64,000 nucleotides of DNA from Paenibacillus tyrphae (GCF_024158745.1 NZ_JAMZAW010000026.1:1-64000); one strand, 5' to 3'. Shown: positions 24,195-33,464, counted from the first letter of the stretch. The notes: a model not told the origin generated them from the letters alone. Made by a program: numbers and translations.

Positions 24195-25793
24195 ATGATA
24201 AACTGGTTTAATCAAAATACGCTTTATCCATGGGCCGGCAAGCCTTCCATCTATGAGTACATCGTGTCCGCACTGGGTGACCAAGGCCGGCTCAATGACG
24301 CCAGGCTGCCGGATGACGACGAGTATTGGGCCGGGCATTCCGTGCGCTGGGTCGCGGGGGGCATGGACGGGACGTTCAGCCACCACGCCGGAGGGCAGGC
24401 GGAGACAGCGAAAGTGCAGGCGCTGGTGCAGCTTCTGGTCAAGCAAAGCCGGAGTCCGGGCAGCAAAACAAGACGCGCCACGTACCTCAAGCTGATGCAG
24501 GAGGATATGCTGAGCGTCATTGACCCGCTGCTGGAGTCGCTGCGGGAGCACACCGGAGTCGTGATTCCGAATCTGTACCAGGAAGCGGAGTGGTTCGCGA
24601 GATCCGGGGCGCATCGCAATGTCGTCAAGCTGGGAATTGCGCTGCTGGGCCAGTTCGAAACCGAGAGGCACCGGGAGCTGGTCGTTACGCTGGGCAAGCA
24701 TGACGAATTTACGCTCTATTCGGCGGTTGCGATTCGGGGCAGTCTGGACAACGCCAACGAGACGCTGTTCGAATTGGCTAAGGCTGTAGACGGCTGGGGA
24801 AAAATCCAATTGGTCGAGCGTCTGGAGCCGCAGACGCAGGAAATCCGGGACTGGCTGCTTCGCCATGGATGCAGCAACAGCGTCATGAACGAATATTTGG
24901 CCTGTTACTGCGCCCGTAACGGCGGGCTGGCCGAAGCGCTGTCGCAAGCCTCCGTGGATCTCGAGCTGTATGACGGGGCAGGGGTCATCCTCTCCGCGCT
25001 GCTGTCCGGTGGGCCGGCCGAAAATATCGACGACTACGAGGATGCAGTGTCAGCGGTAGGTGATTTTCTAAGGCATTCGCAGACGATGTGCGTGACCACA
25101 GCGCAGCTGTCGGTTGTGACGGATGTTTATGATTTTCTAAACGAAGACAGTCAGCGTTGGGAGCAGCGGTATGAGAGGGGCTGGTCAGGCGATCTGCGCG
25201 AAGCCTGCAAGCGGCTGTGCGAAAACGTCATCCACAACGAAGAATGGCCGGCCAAAATATGGGAAGCTATCCGTTCGAAGGACAGCGCGGTACGGCAGCA
25301 TGCGATATATGCAGCCAAACGGCTCCGTATGGACATCTGGGAGGAGCTGTTCGGGCAGCTTCCGGAGCATCCGCTGGAGAGCGGCATGTATTATGAGCTT
25401 GCGCGAACAGATGAACCGGAGCGGATGGACCGCTTGGTCCGTTATGCGGAAGCGCATCTTCCGCTGGAGGAAATCGCCAGCGGTCCGCAGGATGAAATCG
25501 GCTACGGCGAGCAGTACGGGCCGCATCAATGCTTGCAAAGCCTACTGCAGGCGCTGGACGTCTTTGAGGGCCACGGGACGAAGCTGGTTGTCGCCGGTTT
25601 GCTGAGCCCGGCAACCATGAACCGAAATATGGCGTTGAAATGTTTGGAGGCATGGCTTCTTCCGGACTGGGGAGAGGAAGTGGCGGCGGCTTTGCAGGAA
25701 CTGATCGCCTGCGAGCCGAATGAACAAGTAAAGGAACGAATTGCGAAGCTTTTGCAGGAAAAGGAGCTGACGGCATGGCTTATCAAATCATAG
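24195..25793 (+). CDS. helical-repeat protein of unknown function in the RNA-repair operon
   Basis: ATG 24195 is preceded by AGGTG and fits better than TTG 24189. The 532-residue protein is almost entirely helical, with repeating Leu/Ala-rich segments such as HRNVVKLGIALLGQFETERH and SAVRQHAIYAAKRLRMDIWE, suggesting HEAT/armadillo-type solenoid repeats. The N-terminus has a conserved-looking 'YPWAGKPSIYEYIVSALG' motif. No catalytic residues are evident. It overlaps the RtcB start by 19 bases, so the two proteins are made together. A scaffold or RNA-binding partner for RlaP or RtcB is plausible. Confidence 0.65.
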   Translation: MINWFNQNTLYPWAGKPSIYEYIVSALGDQGRLNDARLPDDDEYWAGHSVRWVAGGMDGTFSHHAGGQAETAKVQALVQLLVKQSRSPGSKTRRATYLKLMQEDMLSVIDPLLESLREHTGVVIPNLYQEAEWFARSGAHRNVVKLGIALLGQFETERHRELVVTLGKHDEFTLYSAVAIRGSLDNANETLFELAKAVDGWGKIQLVERLEPQTQEIRDWLLRHGCSNSVMNEYLACYCARNGGLAEALSQASVDLELYDGAGVILSALLSGGPAENIDDYEDAVSAVGDFLRHSQTMCVTTAQLSVVTDVYDFLNEDSQRWEQRYERGWSGDLREACKRLCENVIHNEEWPAKIWEAIRSKDSAVRQHAIYAAKRLRMDIWEELFGQLPEHPLESGMYYELARTDEPERMDRLVRYAEAHLPLEEIASGPQDEIGYGEQYGPHQCLQSLLQALDVFEGHGTKLVVAGLLSPATMNRNMALKCLEAWLLPDWGEEVAAALQELIACEPNEQVKERIAKLLQEKELTAWLIKS

Positions 25794-27001
25794 ACGGCGT
25801 CCGCGTCTGGGGGAACCCGGAGGCAGGCGCTTTGGCGCAAGCGAAAACGTGCGCCGAGCATGGAAATGTCGTGCAGGCGCTGCTGATGGCGGACCATCAC
25901 AAGGGCTACAGCCAGCCGATCGGCGGGGTGATCGTCTACGAGGGACAAATCTCGCCGTCCGGCGTTGGGTACGACATCGGGTGCGGGAACAAAGCGGTGC
26001 GAACGAACATGCTGGCTGCAGATATCCGGCCACGGCTAGGGCACATCATGGATGAGATCGCACGGAACGTTTCGTTCGGCATCGGGCGTGTAAGCAACAA
26101 GAAGGTGGATCACGAGCTGTTCGACGATCCGGATTGGTCGGTGTATTCGTCGGTCGGGCGTCGTGAGCACCGTAAGCTGAAGGCGCTTGCCCGCGATCAA
26201 TTGGGGACCGTAGGCAGCGGGAATCATTTCGTCGATTTGTTCGAGGAAGCGGGGACGGGACGGCTGTGGATCGGCAATCACTTCGGCAGCCGCGGGTTCG
26301 GCCATAAGACGGCCAGCGGCTTTATTAACCTTGCGGCGGGCAGGGAGTTTTTGACCAACGCTCCGGGGGAGAAGATGGACCAGCCGCCGGTGCTGCTCGA
26401 TCTGGACAGCGAGCTTGGCGATATGTATTACCGCGCCATGAAGCTGGCCGGGCGGTACGCGTATGCCGGAAGAGATGCCGTCATCCGTCAGGTGCTGGCG
26501 ATTCTGGGAGCGGACGCGAAATTCGAGGTGCATAATCACCACAATTACGCCTGGAAAGAAAACCACGGCGGACGCGAAACGGTGGTCGTGCGCAAAGGAG
26601 CGACGCCGTCCGCTCCCGGCCAGCTTGGTTTTATCGGCGGCAGCATGGGCGACATCTCGGTCATTGTCCGAGGCAAGGATACGGAGGAAAACCGGGCGGC
26701 CTTCTACAGCACGGTGCATGGCGCGGGAAGAATTATGAGCCGCACGCAAGCGGCCGGCAAAATGAACTGGAAGACGCGCACCCGCTCGGGCGGCCTCATC
26801 TCGGAGACGCAGATGCACGAGGCTGTGAGGAGCTTCGGCGTCGAGCTTCGTGGAGCCGGGACGGACGAAAGCCCGTTCGTGTACCGGAAGCTTCGGGAGG
26901 TGCTGGACGCCCACGCAGAGACGATCGAGGTGATGCATGTGCTGAAGCCAATCGGCGTATGCATGGCCGGTGCGGACGAATTCGATCCGTATAAGGACTA
27001 G
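25775..27001 (+). CDS. rtcB: RtcB-family RNA ligase
   Basis: A 408-residue protein preceded by AAAAGGAGC. RtcB hallmarks are present: the metal-binding GVGYDIGCG (Cys about residue 70), GSGNHFVDL, HNHHNYAWKE, IGGSMGDIS and HGAGRIMSR, with the ATG-to-stop length normal for the family. RtcB joins 2',3'-cyclic phosphate or 3'-phosphate ends to 5'-OH ends using GTP and Mn2+, repairing RNAs cut by ribonuclease toxins. Its gene overlaps the helical-repeat gene and is the last of the operon; a strong terminator follows. The cluster with Ro60, RlaP and Y RNAs supports a repair role. Confidence 0.95.
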   Translation: MAYQIIDGVRVWGNPEAGALAQAKTCAEHGNVVQALLMADHHKGYSQPIGGVIVYEGQISPSGVGYDIGCGNKAVRTNMLAADIRPRLGHIMDEIARNVSFGIGRVSNKKVDHELFDDPDWSVYSSVGRREHRKLKALARDQLGTVGSGNHFVDLFEEAGTGRLWIGNHFGSRGFGHKTASGFINLAAGREFLTNAPGEKMDQPPVLLDLDSELGDMYYRAMKLAGRYAYAGRDAVIRQVLAILGADAKFEVHNHHNYAWKENHGGRETVVVRKGATPSAPGQLGFIGGSMGDISVIVRGKDTEENRAAFYSTVHGAGRIMSRTQAAGKMNWKTRTRSGGLISETQMHEAVRSFGVELRGAGTDESPFVYRKLREVLDAHAETIEVMHVLKPIGVCMAGADEFDPYKD

Positions 27002-27100
27002 CCGCTCTAATTTTTAATCCAATTTTGAACTTCTTTTAAGGTGTGCTTAAGCTTCGAGCCGCATACTAAAGAAGATCCCGTTACTTAACATATATCTTTG

Positions 27101-27142
27101 ATCCCCGCCGTCGCTGCCATCGACGAGGCGGGGATTTTTTTT
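27101..27142 (+). terminator. Rho-independent terminator of the RNA-repair operon
   Basis: ATCCCCGCC (27101-27109) pairs with GGCGGGGAT (27127-27135) and is followed by eight T. It is the expected end of the transcript after rtcB. Confidence 0.9.
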
Positions 27143-27167
27143 GAGCGTTTATGCGTCGGAAATGCGG

Positions 27168-28025
27168 CTACTCCACGAGCGGAGCGATTTTCGGAAACAC
27201 GCGCAGGGCGGTTTTGTAAAAGACGTGCTCATGATACGCCTCCGGAATTAGCTCCTGTACGAATTGCAGATAAGGCTGCACGGGGGCGAGCGGCCAGTCC
27301 GTGCCGAACAGCATCTTCTCGTAATGGTCGCAATATGTCACGGCGTGGCGCAGATGGGCGAAAAAGAGCGGAGAATCCTTGAGCCGCGCGCATTCCGCGG
27401 CATCGCCAACCATCAGGCCGGACAAATCGGCGAATACGTTGCGGTTCTTGTAGACGATCTCGGCTCCGTCCAGCACCCATGGGTCGCCGAAGTGGGCGAT
27501 CATGAAGTTGACGTCGCGGTGGGCGACGGCAACCTCGTCCACCGTCAGCGGGTGGGAATATTTCAGCAGACCGCGCTCCGAGTACGTATCCCCCGTATGG
27601 TAGACGACCGGGACCTTATACTGCTTCGCCAGCTCGTAAACCGGCTGGTAGACGTCATCGTAGGCATAGTACGGATAGTAGCCGAGGTAAATTTTGATTC
27701 CGACTGCCTCCGGCCGCTGCAGCGCTTGTTCCAGCGCATCCAGTCCGGCGTTGCCCAGCTTGAACGGATTAACGCCGGGGCAGTACACGATCTGCCCCGG
27801 ATACGACTCCACCATATCAAGTCCCATCGGCGTCGGGGCTTCCCGATCAGGGAAGCCTCCGGCGGCGGTCTCCGTCACTCCCATGCCGATCCCCAGCACA
27901 ACGCCGTTCTCGGCGTATTCGCGCAGCAGCCCGTCAACGGAGTAATCGACGAACGAGCGATTTTCGGCCGTTTCCTTGAACGAAGCAATATGAGACAAGT
28001 GCATGTGCGCATCAATGATTTTCAT
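27168..28025 (-). CDS. amidohydrolase-family metal-dependent hydrolase
   Basis: A 285-residue TIM-barrel enzyme of the amidohydrolase_2 type (PF04909). Metal-ligand motifs are IIDAHMHL at the N-terminus (His7 and His9), VVYHTGDTYS near the middle (about residue 147), MIAHFGDPW (about residue 182) and FGTDWP near residue 242, the conserved Asp. It probably hydrolyses or decarboxylates a small cyclic or amide substrate. Its start lies 6 bases after the stop of the long GNAT-fusion gene, so the two form an operon. The partner suggests a shared catabolic or modification pathway; the substrate is unknown. Confidence 0.85.
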   Translation of the reverse strand: MKIIDAHMHLSHIASFKETAENRSFVDYSVDGLLREYAENGVVLGIGMGVTETAAGGFPDREAPTPMGLDMVESYPGQIVYCPGVNPFKLGNAGLDALEQALQRPEAVGIKIYLGYYPYYAYDDVYQPVYELAKQYKVPVVYHTGDTYSERGLLKYSHPLTVDEVAVAHRDVNFMIAHFGDPWVLDGAEIVYKNRNVFADLSGLMVGDAAECARLKDSPLFFAHLRHAVTYCDHYEKMLFGTDWPLAPVQPYLQFVQELIPEAYHEHVFYKTALRVFPKIAPLVE

Positions 28026-28031
28026 TCCATA

Positions 28032-31000
28032 TTACTCTCCTTCCGTGTCACTGGTTTCAAGTATAAGAGGGAAGGCGAGTCTGCGTAAAGTATCCAAGCT
28101 GTCCGTCGGCAGCGGGGCGTCCGGGAAGACGAGGAATACCGGAGCCGAGCGGCTTACGCTTCCGTGAGGCAGACGAACCCTCCGCGTGAACGATAGGCAG
28201 CAGATCTCCTTGTTCGTGTAGACCGAAGGGCGGTTGGCGTCTTCGTCCGTCACGATGTGCATGACCCCGGTCCGGCTATCTAGGCCGAACACGTAATCCT
28301 TTGTCTCGCGCACGCCGAGCTCCCCGTTTCCGAGAGGGTAACGCAGCGTTTTGCCGTTCGGAGCGCAGGTTTGCAGCCACCCATAGCCGTCCGTCTCGTC
28401 GGGACGAAGGAACAGCTCGCTGAGCATCGATTTGTCCAGATACGTCCCGGTGTTCTGACGGATGTCCGTCATGTAAGCGAGCACCGGTACTCCGGGGAGC
28501 ATCAAATAGTAGCTGTCCATGGTTGTCCCTTTGAACGTATCGTGTTTCCGAATGGATTGGCGGACCCGGATGCCTGCCCAGATGTTGCCTTTCTCATCGG
28601 AGAGGTGGACAAAAGCGGCGGAATGCTCTTCTTTGCGCACGGATAACGGACCTATCTCGTCGAATTGGCCCGACAAGCCGCCGGTCCAAGGATTCCACCA
28701 CGACTTCGCGCCATATTCGGGAAATCCGGAAGCAAGCCATTCCTGACCCCCGACCGCAAGCGAGCGCAGCCCGGGGTAATAGTCGGCCGAAGCCGAGATG
28801 CGAATGATTCCATTGTCAGCCTCAAGCACCGAATAACCGGCTTCGGTCGATGCCTTGCTGCTGACTTCACCGGCCGAAACCGGGAACAACGCGGTATGAT
28901 ACGCTTCTTCATGCGCACCGAGCTGCGCTTCCACCCGGACGACGCAGCAACTGGATGCCGGCGCAGGCAGCATGAAGCGGGCTTCCGTCGCCTCGTCGTC
29001 GGTCGACAAATGCACCTGCTCCAGCGTTTCGGCCGCATCCATATAGCGGGCGGAGAGCTCTCCTTCCCATACGGTCTGCTTCGCATCCCGAAGCGTGACC
29101 GGCACTTCTTCCGCATCCGGCGGCACGAACGGATTTCCTTCATTGGCCGTCAGCTCCACATGGCGGAGCGGCGGCGCCGTCGTTTCCTGTCCGATGCGCT
29201 TCAGGGCAAATTCCCGGAACGAGGCCCAATCGTCGAACCCGCCTAGAGACAAGAAGATCGTATCCGAGGTTTTCGTTTCTCCGGCTTCCAGCCGTCCGAA
29301 GCGGGTTTCCAGCTCCATGTACCAATCGCCCATATTCATCCGGTGGCTATCGGACCAGCAAATTCCGTATGCGCTTCTGGCGCCGCAGGCGAAGAGCCAA
29401 GGCTCGCTAACCTTGGAGCCGTCCCAATACTCGAAATCGATGCCGTGCGAGTCGGTCGTTTCGACGATTTGACCGTCATAAGGCAGAACGATTCCGTACA
29501 AGTCGTGACGAATGCGCTGGGAGATCCACATTTCGCTGACGACGGGGGCATCCGAGTCGTTTTCCAGCTCCTGCCACAGCTTCGCCGTTCCGTCGGCGTA
29601 CAGCAGCGTGTGGAGATGCAGCAGCAACTGCGGGAACGCATCCGAGCGGTATGTATGGCAGAAGCCGACCGCTCCCCGTTCTTCTTTAAGCTCGACACGT
29701 ACCGGCTTCTTCCGGGTAAATTCGGCGGAATACGGCTTCCCTATCGATGGCGGGTAGATCATGATTTGTTCGTCCTTCCGGTTCCAGGCCCGAAGGAACG
29801 CTTCATTATGATCCTTATCGTATTCGATCCCATAGCCGCCGTTCACGGCAACCCGGTTGTCTTCCGTCTCCCCGGTAAACATCGCCCCGGGCCCGGCGAA
29901 GGCTCCGCCAACGAAACGGGTGAACGGCACCTCCGGCCCGTTGTCCGGAACGGCCCGGATTTGAAGCGGGGCTTGGTAGAAGCCGTAGTCGAGCAGGCGG
30001 TACGGAACCGCCAGCGAGATCCGCTCCTTCGCTTCCAAGCGCGTTTCGAAAGCCCGTTGTCCGAGCGCAAGCCAAGCTTGTTCCGGCAGCTCGAAGGAGA
30101 ACGAGGCCGTCTCCGGGAAATGGTTTTCCATATCGAGGTACAGGACGTAATCCCCGCCAAGCGCATGCCTTGCATCCGGTACCCGCATTGTCAGGCCGGC
30201 CGGAAATTTCGGGACGATGCCGACCTTGAGCAGTGCTTCCAGACCGTTGATTCGCACCCGCGTTTGCACGGCAGGGCAGGTGCGCCATTCGCTTTGCTCT
30301 TCCTCGATGGCTCCGACGAAGAAACGCGCGGCGATCCGTTCTTCGCCTTCCACCTGCAGCTCGCTTTTCCAATCGAATTCGACATTGCGGTCCGATTCGC
30401 CCTGAAGCTCAAGCTTAAGCGGGGCGCCCGATTTGTTCACGATGCGGTATTCTATATTGTACTCGCTTCCGAATACCGGCTCGGCCTGCTCCGCGGTTGC
30501 GGACAGCAAGTAGTCCTCCGTTTCGATGAGGCAGATGCCGCGGCCTCTGCGCTCGATATCGACGCGAAGCGATTGTCCGTTCTTGTCCCACGCGTAAGTG
30601 TAGGTATCGAAGCCGTTCACTTTATCGCCGTCCGGTTTCACTTCGAGCGTCCGCTTCAAATCGGCGTACCAATCGATATCTTGAAGATAAGGGGCAAGCG
30701 CTTCGCAAGCCGCCACCTGAGGGATGAAGTTCATAAAGTGCGTCGCGTCCTCGCGGTCTTCCCAGAAAAAGCCGCATTTCTTGTACAGCGGTACCGCCTT
30801 CATGTTGGCTTCCCAAGTGTACAAATCGACACGAGGCCAGCCCAGGCGGATTGTTTCCTCCACCGCCCGCAGTACGAGTATTTTGCCGATTTTTCGGCCA
30901 TGGTAGTCCGGGCGTACGTTCAACAGCTGGATATACAGCGCGCCGGTATCCTCGCGGTATTCGCCCAGGCTGCAGTATCCGACGACTTGACCGTCGCAGA

Positions 31001-31169
31001 TGGCTAGGAAGACGGCCAAAGCATCCGAGTTTTCCTCGTCCTGGCGAATCTGCTCGGCTGTCCGGACGGCCGGTCCGCCGCCCCATTCGTCTTGGCTCCG
31101 GTTCCACATCTCGGCTACGCTCTCCGCATAATCAGGGTGGTAATGTACGATGTTCACATGCGTTGTCAT
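28032..31169 (-). CDS. giant GNAT-fusion protein with large beta-rich C-terminal region
   Basis: A 1045-residue cytosolic protein. Residues 1-150 are a GNAT acetyltransferase: acetyl-CoA binding segment VRPDYHGRKIGKILVLRAVE (about 89-108) and the C-terminal strand YKKCGFFWEDRE. Residues 180 to 1045 form a long series of beta-sandwich-like segments with no signal peptide; parts such as IEYRIVNKSGAPLKLELQG and VPYRLLDYGFYQAPLQIR read like immunoglobulin-fold or glycoside-hydrolase accessory sheets. I do not recognise the C-terminal family. It is translated with the amidohydrolase gene (6-base gap). A role in modifying a sugar-like or amine compound is possible. No frameshift is seen. Confidence 0.75.
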   Translation of the reverse strand: MTTHVNIVHYHPDYAESVAEMWNRSQDEWGGGPAVRTAEQIRQDEENSDALAVFLAICDGQVVGYCSLGEYREDTGALYIQLLNVRPDYHGRKIGKILVLRAVEETIRLGWPRVDLYTWEANMKAVPLYKKCGFFWEDREDATHFMNFIPQVAACEALAPYLQDIDWYADLKRTLEVKPDGDKVNGFDTYTYAWDKNGQSLRVDIERRGRGICLIETEDYLLSATAEQAEPVFGSEYNIEYRIVNKSGAPLKLELQGESDRNVEFDWKSELQVEGEERIAARFFVGAIEEEQSEWRTCPAVQTRVRINGLEALLKVGIVPKFPAGLTMRVPDARHALGGDYVLYLDMENHFPETASFSFELPEQAWLALGQRAFETRLEAKERISLAVPYRLLDYGFYQAPLQIRAVPDNGPEVPFTRFVGGAFAGPGAMFTGETEDNRVAVNGGYGIEYDKDHNEAFLRAWNRKDEQIMIYPPSIGKPYSAEFTRKKPVRVELKEERGAVGFCHTYRSDAFPQLLLHLHTLLYADGTAKLWQELENDSDAPVVSEMWISQRIRHDLYGIVLPYDGQIVETTDSHGIDFEYWDGSKVSEPWLFACGARSAYGICWSDSHRMNMGDWYMELETRFGRLEAGETKTSDTIFLSLGGFDDWASFREFALKRIGQETTAPPLRHVELTANEGNPFVPPDAEEVPVTLRDAKQTVWEGELSARYMDAAETLEQVHLSTDDEATEARFMLPAPASSCCVVRVEAQLGAHEEAYHTALFPVSAGEVSSKASTEAGYSVLEADNGIIRISASADYYPGLRSLAVGGQEWLASGFPEYGAKSWWNPWTGGLSGQFDEIGPLSVRKEEHSAAFVHLSDEKGNIWAGIRVRQSIRKHDTFKGTTMDSYYLMLPGVPVLAYMTDIRQNTGTYLDKSMLSELFLRPDETDGYGWLQTCAPNGKTLRYPLGNGELGVRETKDYVFGLDSRTGVMHIVTDEDANRPSVYTNKEICCLSFTRRVRLPHGSVSRSAPVFLVFPDAPLPTDSLDTLRRLAFPLILETSDTEGE

Positions 31170-31350
31170 TTCGTTTCCACCTCGGCTCTAGTAAAATATA
31201 GAAGATAATGGATATACGTGCGAGAAGGGAGGAAGGTTGCAGGTCCGGGAAAAAAGAAGGGGAAGACCGCTCCCGCGGCGAAGCAGTAAACGGCCGACAG
31301 CTAAGGAAGCGCAGCTGTTCGCGCACAACGACGGAAGGAGCGGGACGAAC

Positions 31351-31842
31351 ATGAACAGACTGTGCATCATCCCTTGCGGAGCCAAAAAAATATGGGATAC
31401 CGCCGCCGCACCGTCGGGTCCTTGCCCGGCCAACCGGGCGTACATTTCGCCCCTTCACCGAAAATGTCAGGCGTATGCGGACCGCTTTTTTGATCATTGG
31501 GCGATATTGTCGGCCAAGCACGGTTTTTTGCTTCCGGACGATAGGCTCTACGAAAATTACAATGTCGCCTTTGGCAGCGGGCACCCGGAAATCATTTCAT
31601 TGCACGAGTTGAAACGTCAAGTAAGCGAAAAACGGTTGGACCGATTTGAGGAAGTCGTCGTGCTCGGCGGCAAAAAATTTACCGGGATCGTTCCCGAAGT
31701 GTTTTCCGGGGAGACGCGGATTTATTTTCCGCTGGTCGAGAGCCGAGGGATCGGGGATATGCTGCAAAAGCTGAACCGCGCTCTGGAGCGCAACGAACCG
31801 TTCGATGGCGTTGTCGGAACAAGGCAAGCGGGCTTGGAATAG
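31351..31842 (+). CDS. DUF6884-like protein
   Basis: The start at ATG 31351 follows GGAAGGAGCG; an upstream in-frame start lacks a ribosome-binding site. The 163-residue product opens with MNRLCIIPCGAKKIWD, followed by AYISPLHRKCQAYADRFF and WAILSAKHGFLLPDD, the sequence order of the DUF6884 group (an N-terminal CG.KK motif and a 'LSAK.G' motif). Such proteins occur scattered in accessory regions, but I cannot assign a reaction. It is monocistronic and divergent from the GNAT-fusion operon. Confidence 0.7.
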   Translation: MNRLCIIPCGAKKIWDTAAAPSGPCPANRAYISPLHRKCQAYADRFFDHWAILSAKHGFLLPDDRLYENYNVAFGSGHPEIISLHELKRQVSEKRLDRFEEVVVLGGKKFTGIVPEVFSGETRIYFPLVESRGIGDMLQKLNRALERNEPFDGVVGTRQAGLE

Positions 31843-31891
31843 GAGGAACTCCCGCCGCCGTCATATCGACGGAGCGGAAGCTGCGGGAGAG

Positions 31892-32503
31892 TCAGGAGCC
31901 GTCCGGCTGCAAATTCCGATTGCCGCAAAACTCCTCGATCGTTTGCGCCTTCATGTCGTCCAGCGGGAATCCCGAAGGATAGTTAGTATACATCAGCATA
32001 ATTCCTTGAAGTGTTGAGGAGAAGTGAAGGGACCGTTTTCGGGGATCGGGGGCCCCCAGCTTCTCAAATATTTCGCATTGGGCCTCGAACTGCTCCGCGT
32101 AGGCGCCGAGCAGCCGGTTTCCGTGCCTGGCCACAACTTCATCTTGTCTCGGACACGTGAACAAGTTCAGGTAGAAGCGGAATACTTCCGGCTGCTCGCG
32201 GACGTTGTCCAGCGCCCCTTCGACGATGTGGCGCAACTGCTCGGCAGGGGTTTCTTTGGCGGCTGCGGCTTGCATCACTTCGAGCACCTCTTCGATACGA
32301 AGATCGACCATGGCGGCCAAGAGCTCCTCCTTGCCTTTGAAATAATTGTAGAGAAGGCCCTTTGAAATGTCCGCTCGCTTGGCTACATCGTCGATGGAGG
32401 CGGAATGGAACCCTTTCTCGATGAAAAGCTCCGTGGCCGCTTGCAAAATTTTATCTCGGGCGGCGCGGCGAATCCGCTCGTTTTCCTCCGGCGTTCGGGG
32501 CAT
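31892..32503 (-). CDS. TetR/AcrR-family transcriptional repressor
   Basis: A 203-residue regulator with the N-terminal TetR helix-turn-helix (ILQAATELFIEKGFHSASID, then ADISKGLLYNYFKGKEELL; residues 20-61) and a helical ligand-binding C-terminus. It is the second gene of a two-gene unit, 4 bases after the alpha/beta-hydrolase. A perfect palindrome within the promoter of that unit is its likely operator, so it should repress itself and the hydrolase until a small ligand binds. Confidence 0.9.
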   Translation of the reverse strand: MPRTPEENERIRRAARDKILQAATELFIEKGFHSASIDDVAKRADISKGLLYNYFKGKEELLAAMVDLRIEEVLEVMQAAAAKETPAEQLRHIVEGALDNVREQPEVFRFYLNLFTCPRQDEVVARHGNRLLGAYAEQFEAQCEIFEKLGAPDPRKRSLHFSSTLQGIMLMYTNYPSGFPLDDMKAQTIEEFCGNRNLQPDGS

Positions 32504-32507
32504 GTCG

Positions 32508-33260
32508 TTACTCCTCCAGAAACTGCAAAATCGTATGGGAGACCTCGTCGGGATGGGTTAGCATAGGCATATGATCCGTGCCGTCGATCCACACGAGGCG
32601 GGCATTCGGAAGCTGCCCGAATTGCTCGGCGAGCGGGAACAGGTCTGGGCGGTCTAGTGTGCCGATCATGAACAATGTCGGTGCCGCAAGCTGGTCCAGC
32701 CTTTCGACGGCGGGAGGCTGGGGCCATACCGATTCGCCGCTTTTCCAATCGAACCATCGCTTGATATTGTGTCTAATCATTTCGTGCATAAATGCTTGGT
32801 GCGGACTTGCTTTGACGACGTCATAGGACGGAAAATCGAGCGAAAACTCGGTCATTTTCTCCGCATCCGGCGCCGCGGCGAGAACGCGCTGGAACCGCTC
32901 CTCGATATCGGGGGCACTCTGGAAGCCCGTGACGGAGCAAGCGATGAGCACGAGCTTGGACACCCGCTCGGGGTACGTCAGGTCGAAGTCGACGGCAATC
33001 TGGCCGCCTATGGAGTGGCCGACTAGTATGGCCTTTTCCAGGCCGAAGTGGTCAAGAACCATTTTTACATCTTCGACGTAATTGGCTGGCTCGACAGGCG
33101 CCGGCGATTGTCCGGCTCCCCGGCCGTCGAATACAATAACCCGATAGTTTGCCGCAAGCCTCGGAATGACGAACTGCCAGGTGCGCATATCTGCCCCGCC
33201 CCCGTGAAGCAGGACGATCGTCTCGTCGCCCGCCCCATGAATTTCGTAGTGAAGATCCAT
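32508..33260 (-). CDS. alpha/beta-hydrolase
   Basis: A 250-residue enzyme with the nucleophile elbow GHSIGG (Ser about residue 82), an oxyanion-hole region VLLHGGGADMRTW near residue 17 and the catalytic His in DGTDHMPMLTHP near the C-terminus. An acidic residue is available in IGTLDRPDLFP. The family includes esterases, lactonases and haloperoxidase-like enzymes; the substrate is unknown. It is co-transcribed with the TetR gene behind it, which suggests that the enzyme degrades or processes the inducer. Confidence 0.9.
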   Translation of the reverse strand: MDLHYEIHGAGDETIVLLHGGGADMRTWQFVIPRLAANYRVIVFDGRGAGQSPAPVEPANYVEDVKMVLDHFGLEKAILVGHSIGGQIAVDFDLTYPERVSKLVLIACSVTGFQSAPDIEERFQRVLAAAPDAEKMTEFSLDFPSYDVVKASPHQAFMHEMIRHNIKRWFDWKSGESVWPQPPAVERLDQLAAPTLFMIGTLDRPDLFPLAEQFGQLPNARLVWIDGTDHMPMLTHPDEVSHTILQFLEE

Positions 33261-33367
33261 CGTGATTCCTCCTCCGACATATGTTCCGCAACAGCGGATA
33301 GAGTGATGACCGGACCGTGACGCGTAACCGAAGCGATGGGAAAAAGTGCCATGGTCCTTGCAGCTTT

Positions 33368-33397
33368 AGTATAATTTATGACTGAACATACAGTCAA
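33368..33397 (-). promoter_or_regulatory. sigma-A promoter with TetR-type operator
   Basis: On the minus strand, -35 TTGACT (33397-33392) and -10 TATACT (33373-33368) are 18 bases apart. The palindrome TGACTG-AACATA-CAGTCA (33379-33396) covers the -35 and spacer, an ideal place for repression. It serves the hydrolase/TetR unit. Confidence 0.75.
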
Positions 33398-33424
33398 TAT
33401 AAAAATGGTTGCATACATAGAGAA

Positions 33425-33447
33425 AGACCCGCAGCAGGTGCGGGCCT
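33425..33447 (-). terminator. hairpin downstream of the ANT(4')-like gene
   Basis: CCCGCA and TGCGGG pair around GCAGG; on the minus strand the stem is followed by TCTTTCTC. It lies about 20 bases after the stop codon of the nucleotidyltransferase gene. Confidence 0.6.
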
Positions 33448-33464
33448 TTGTGCCGGATTGCTTT

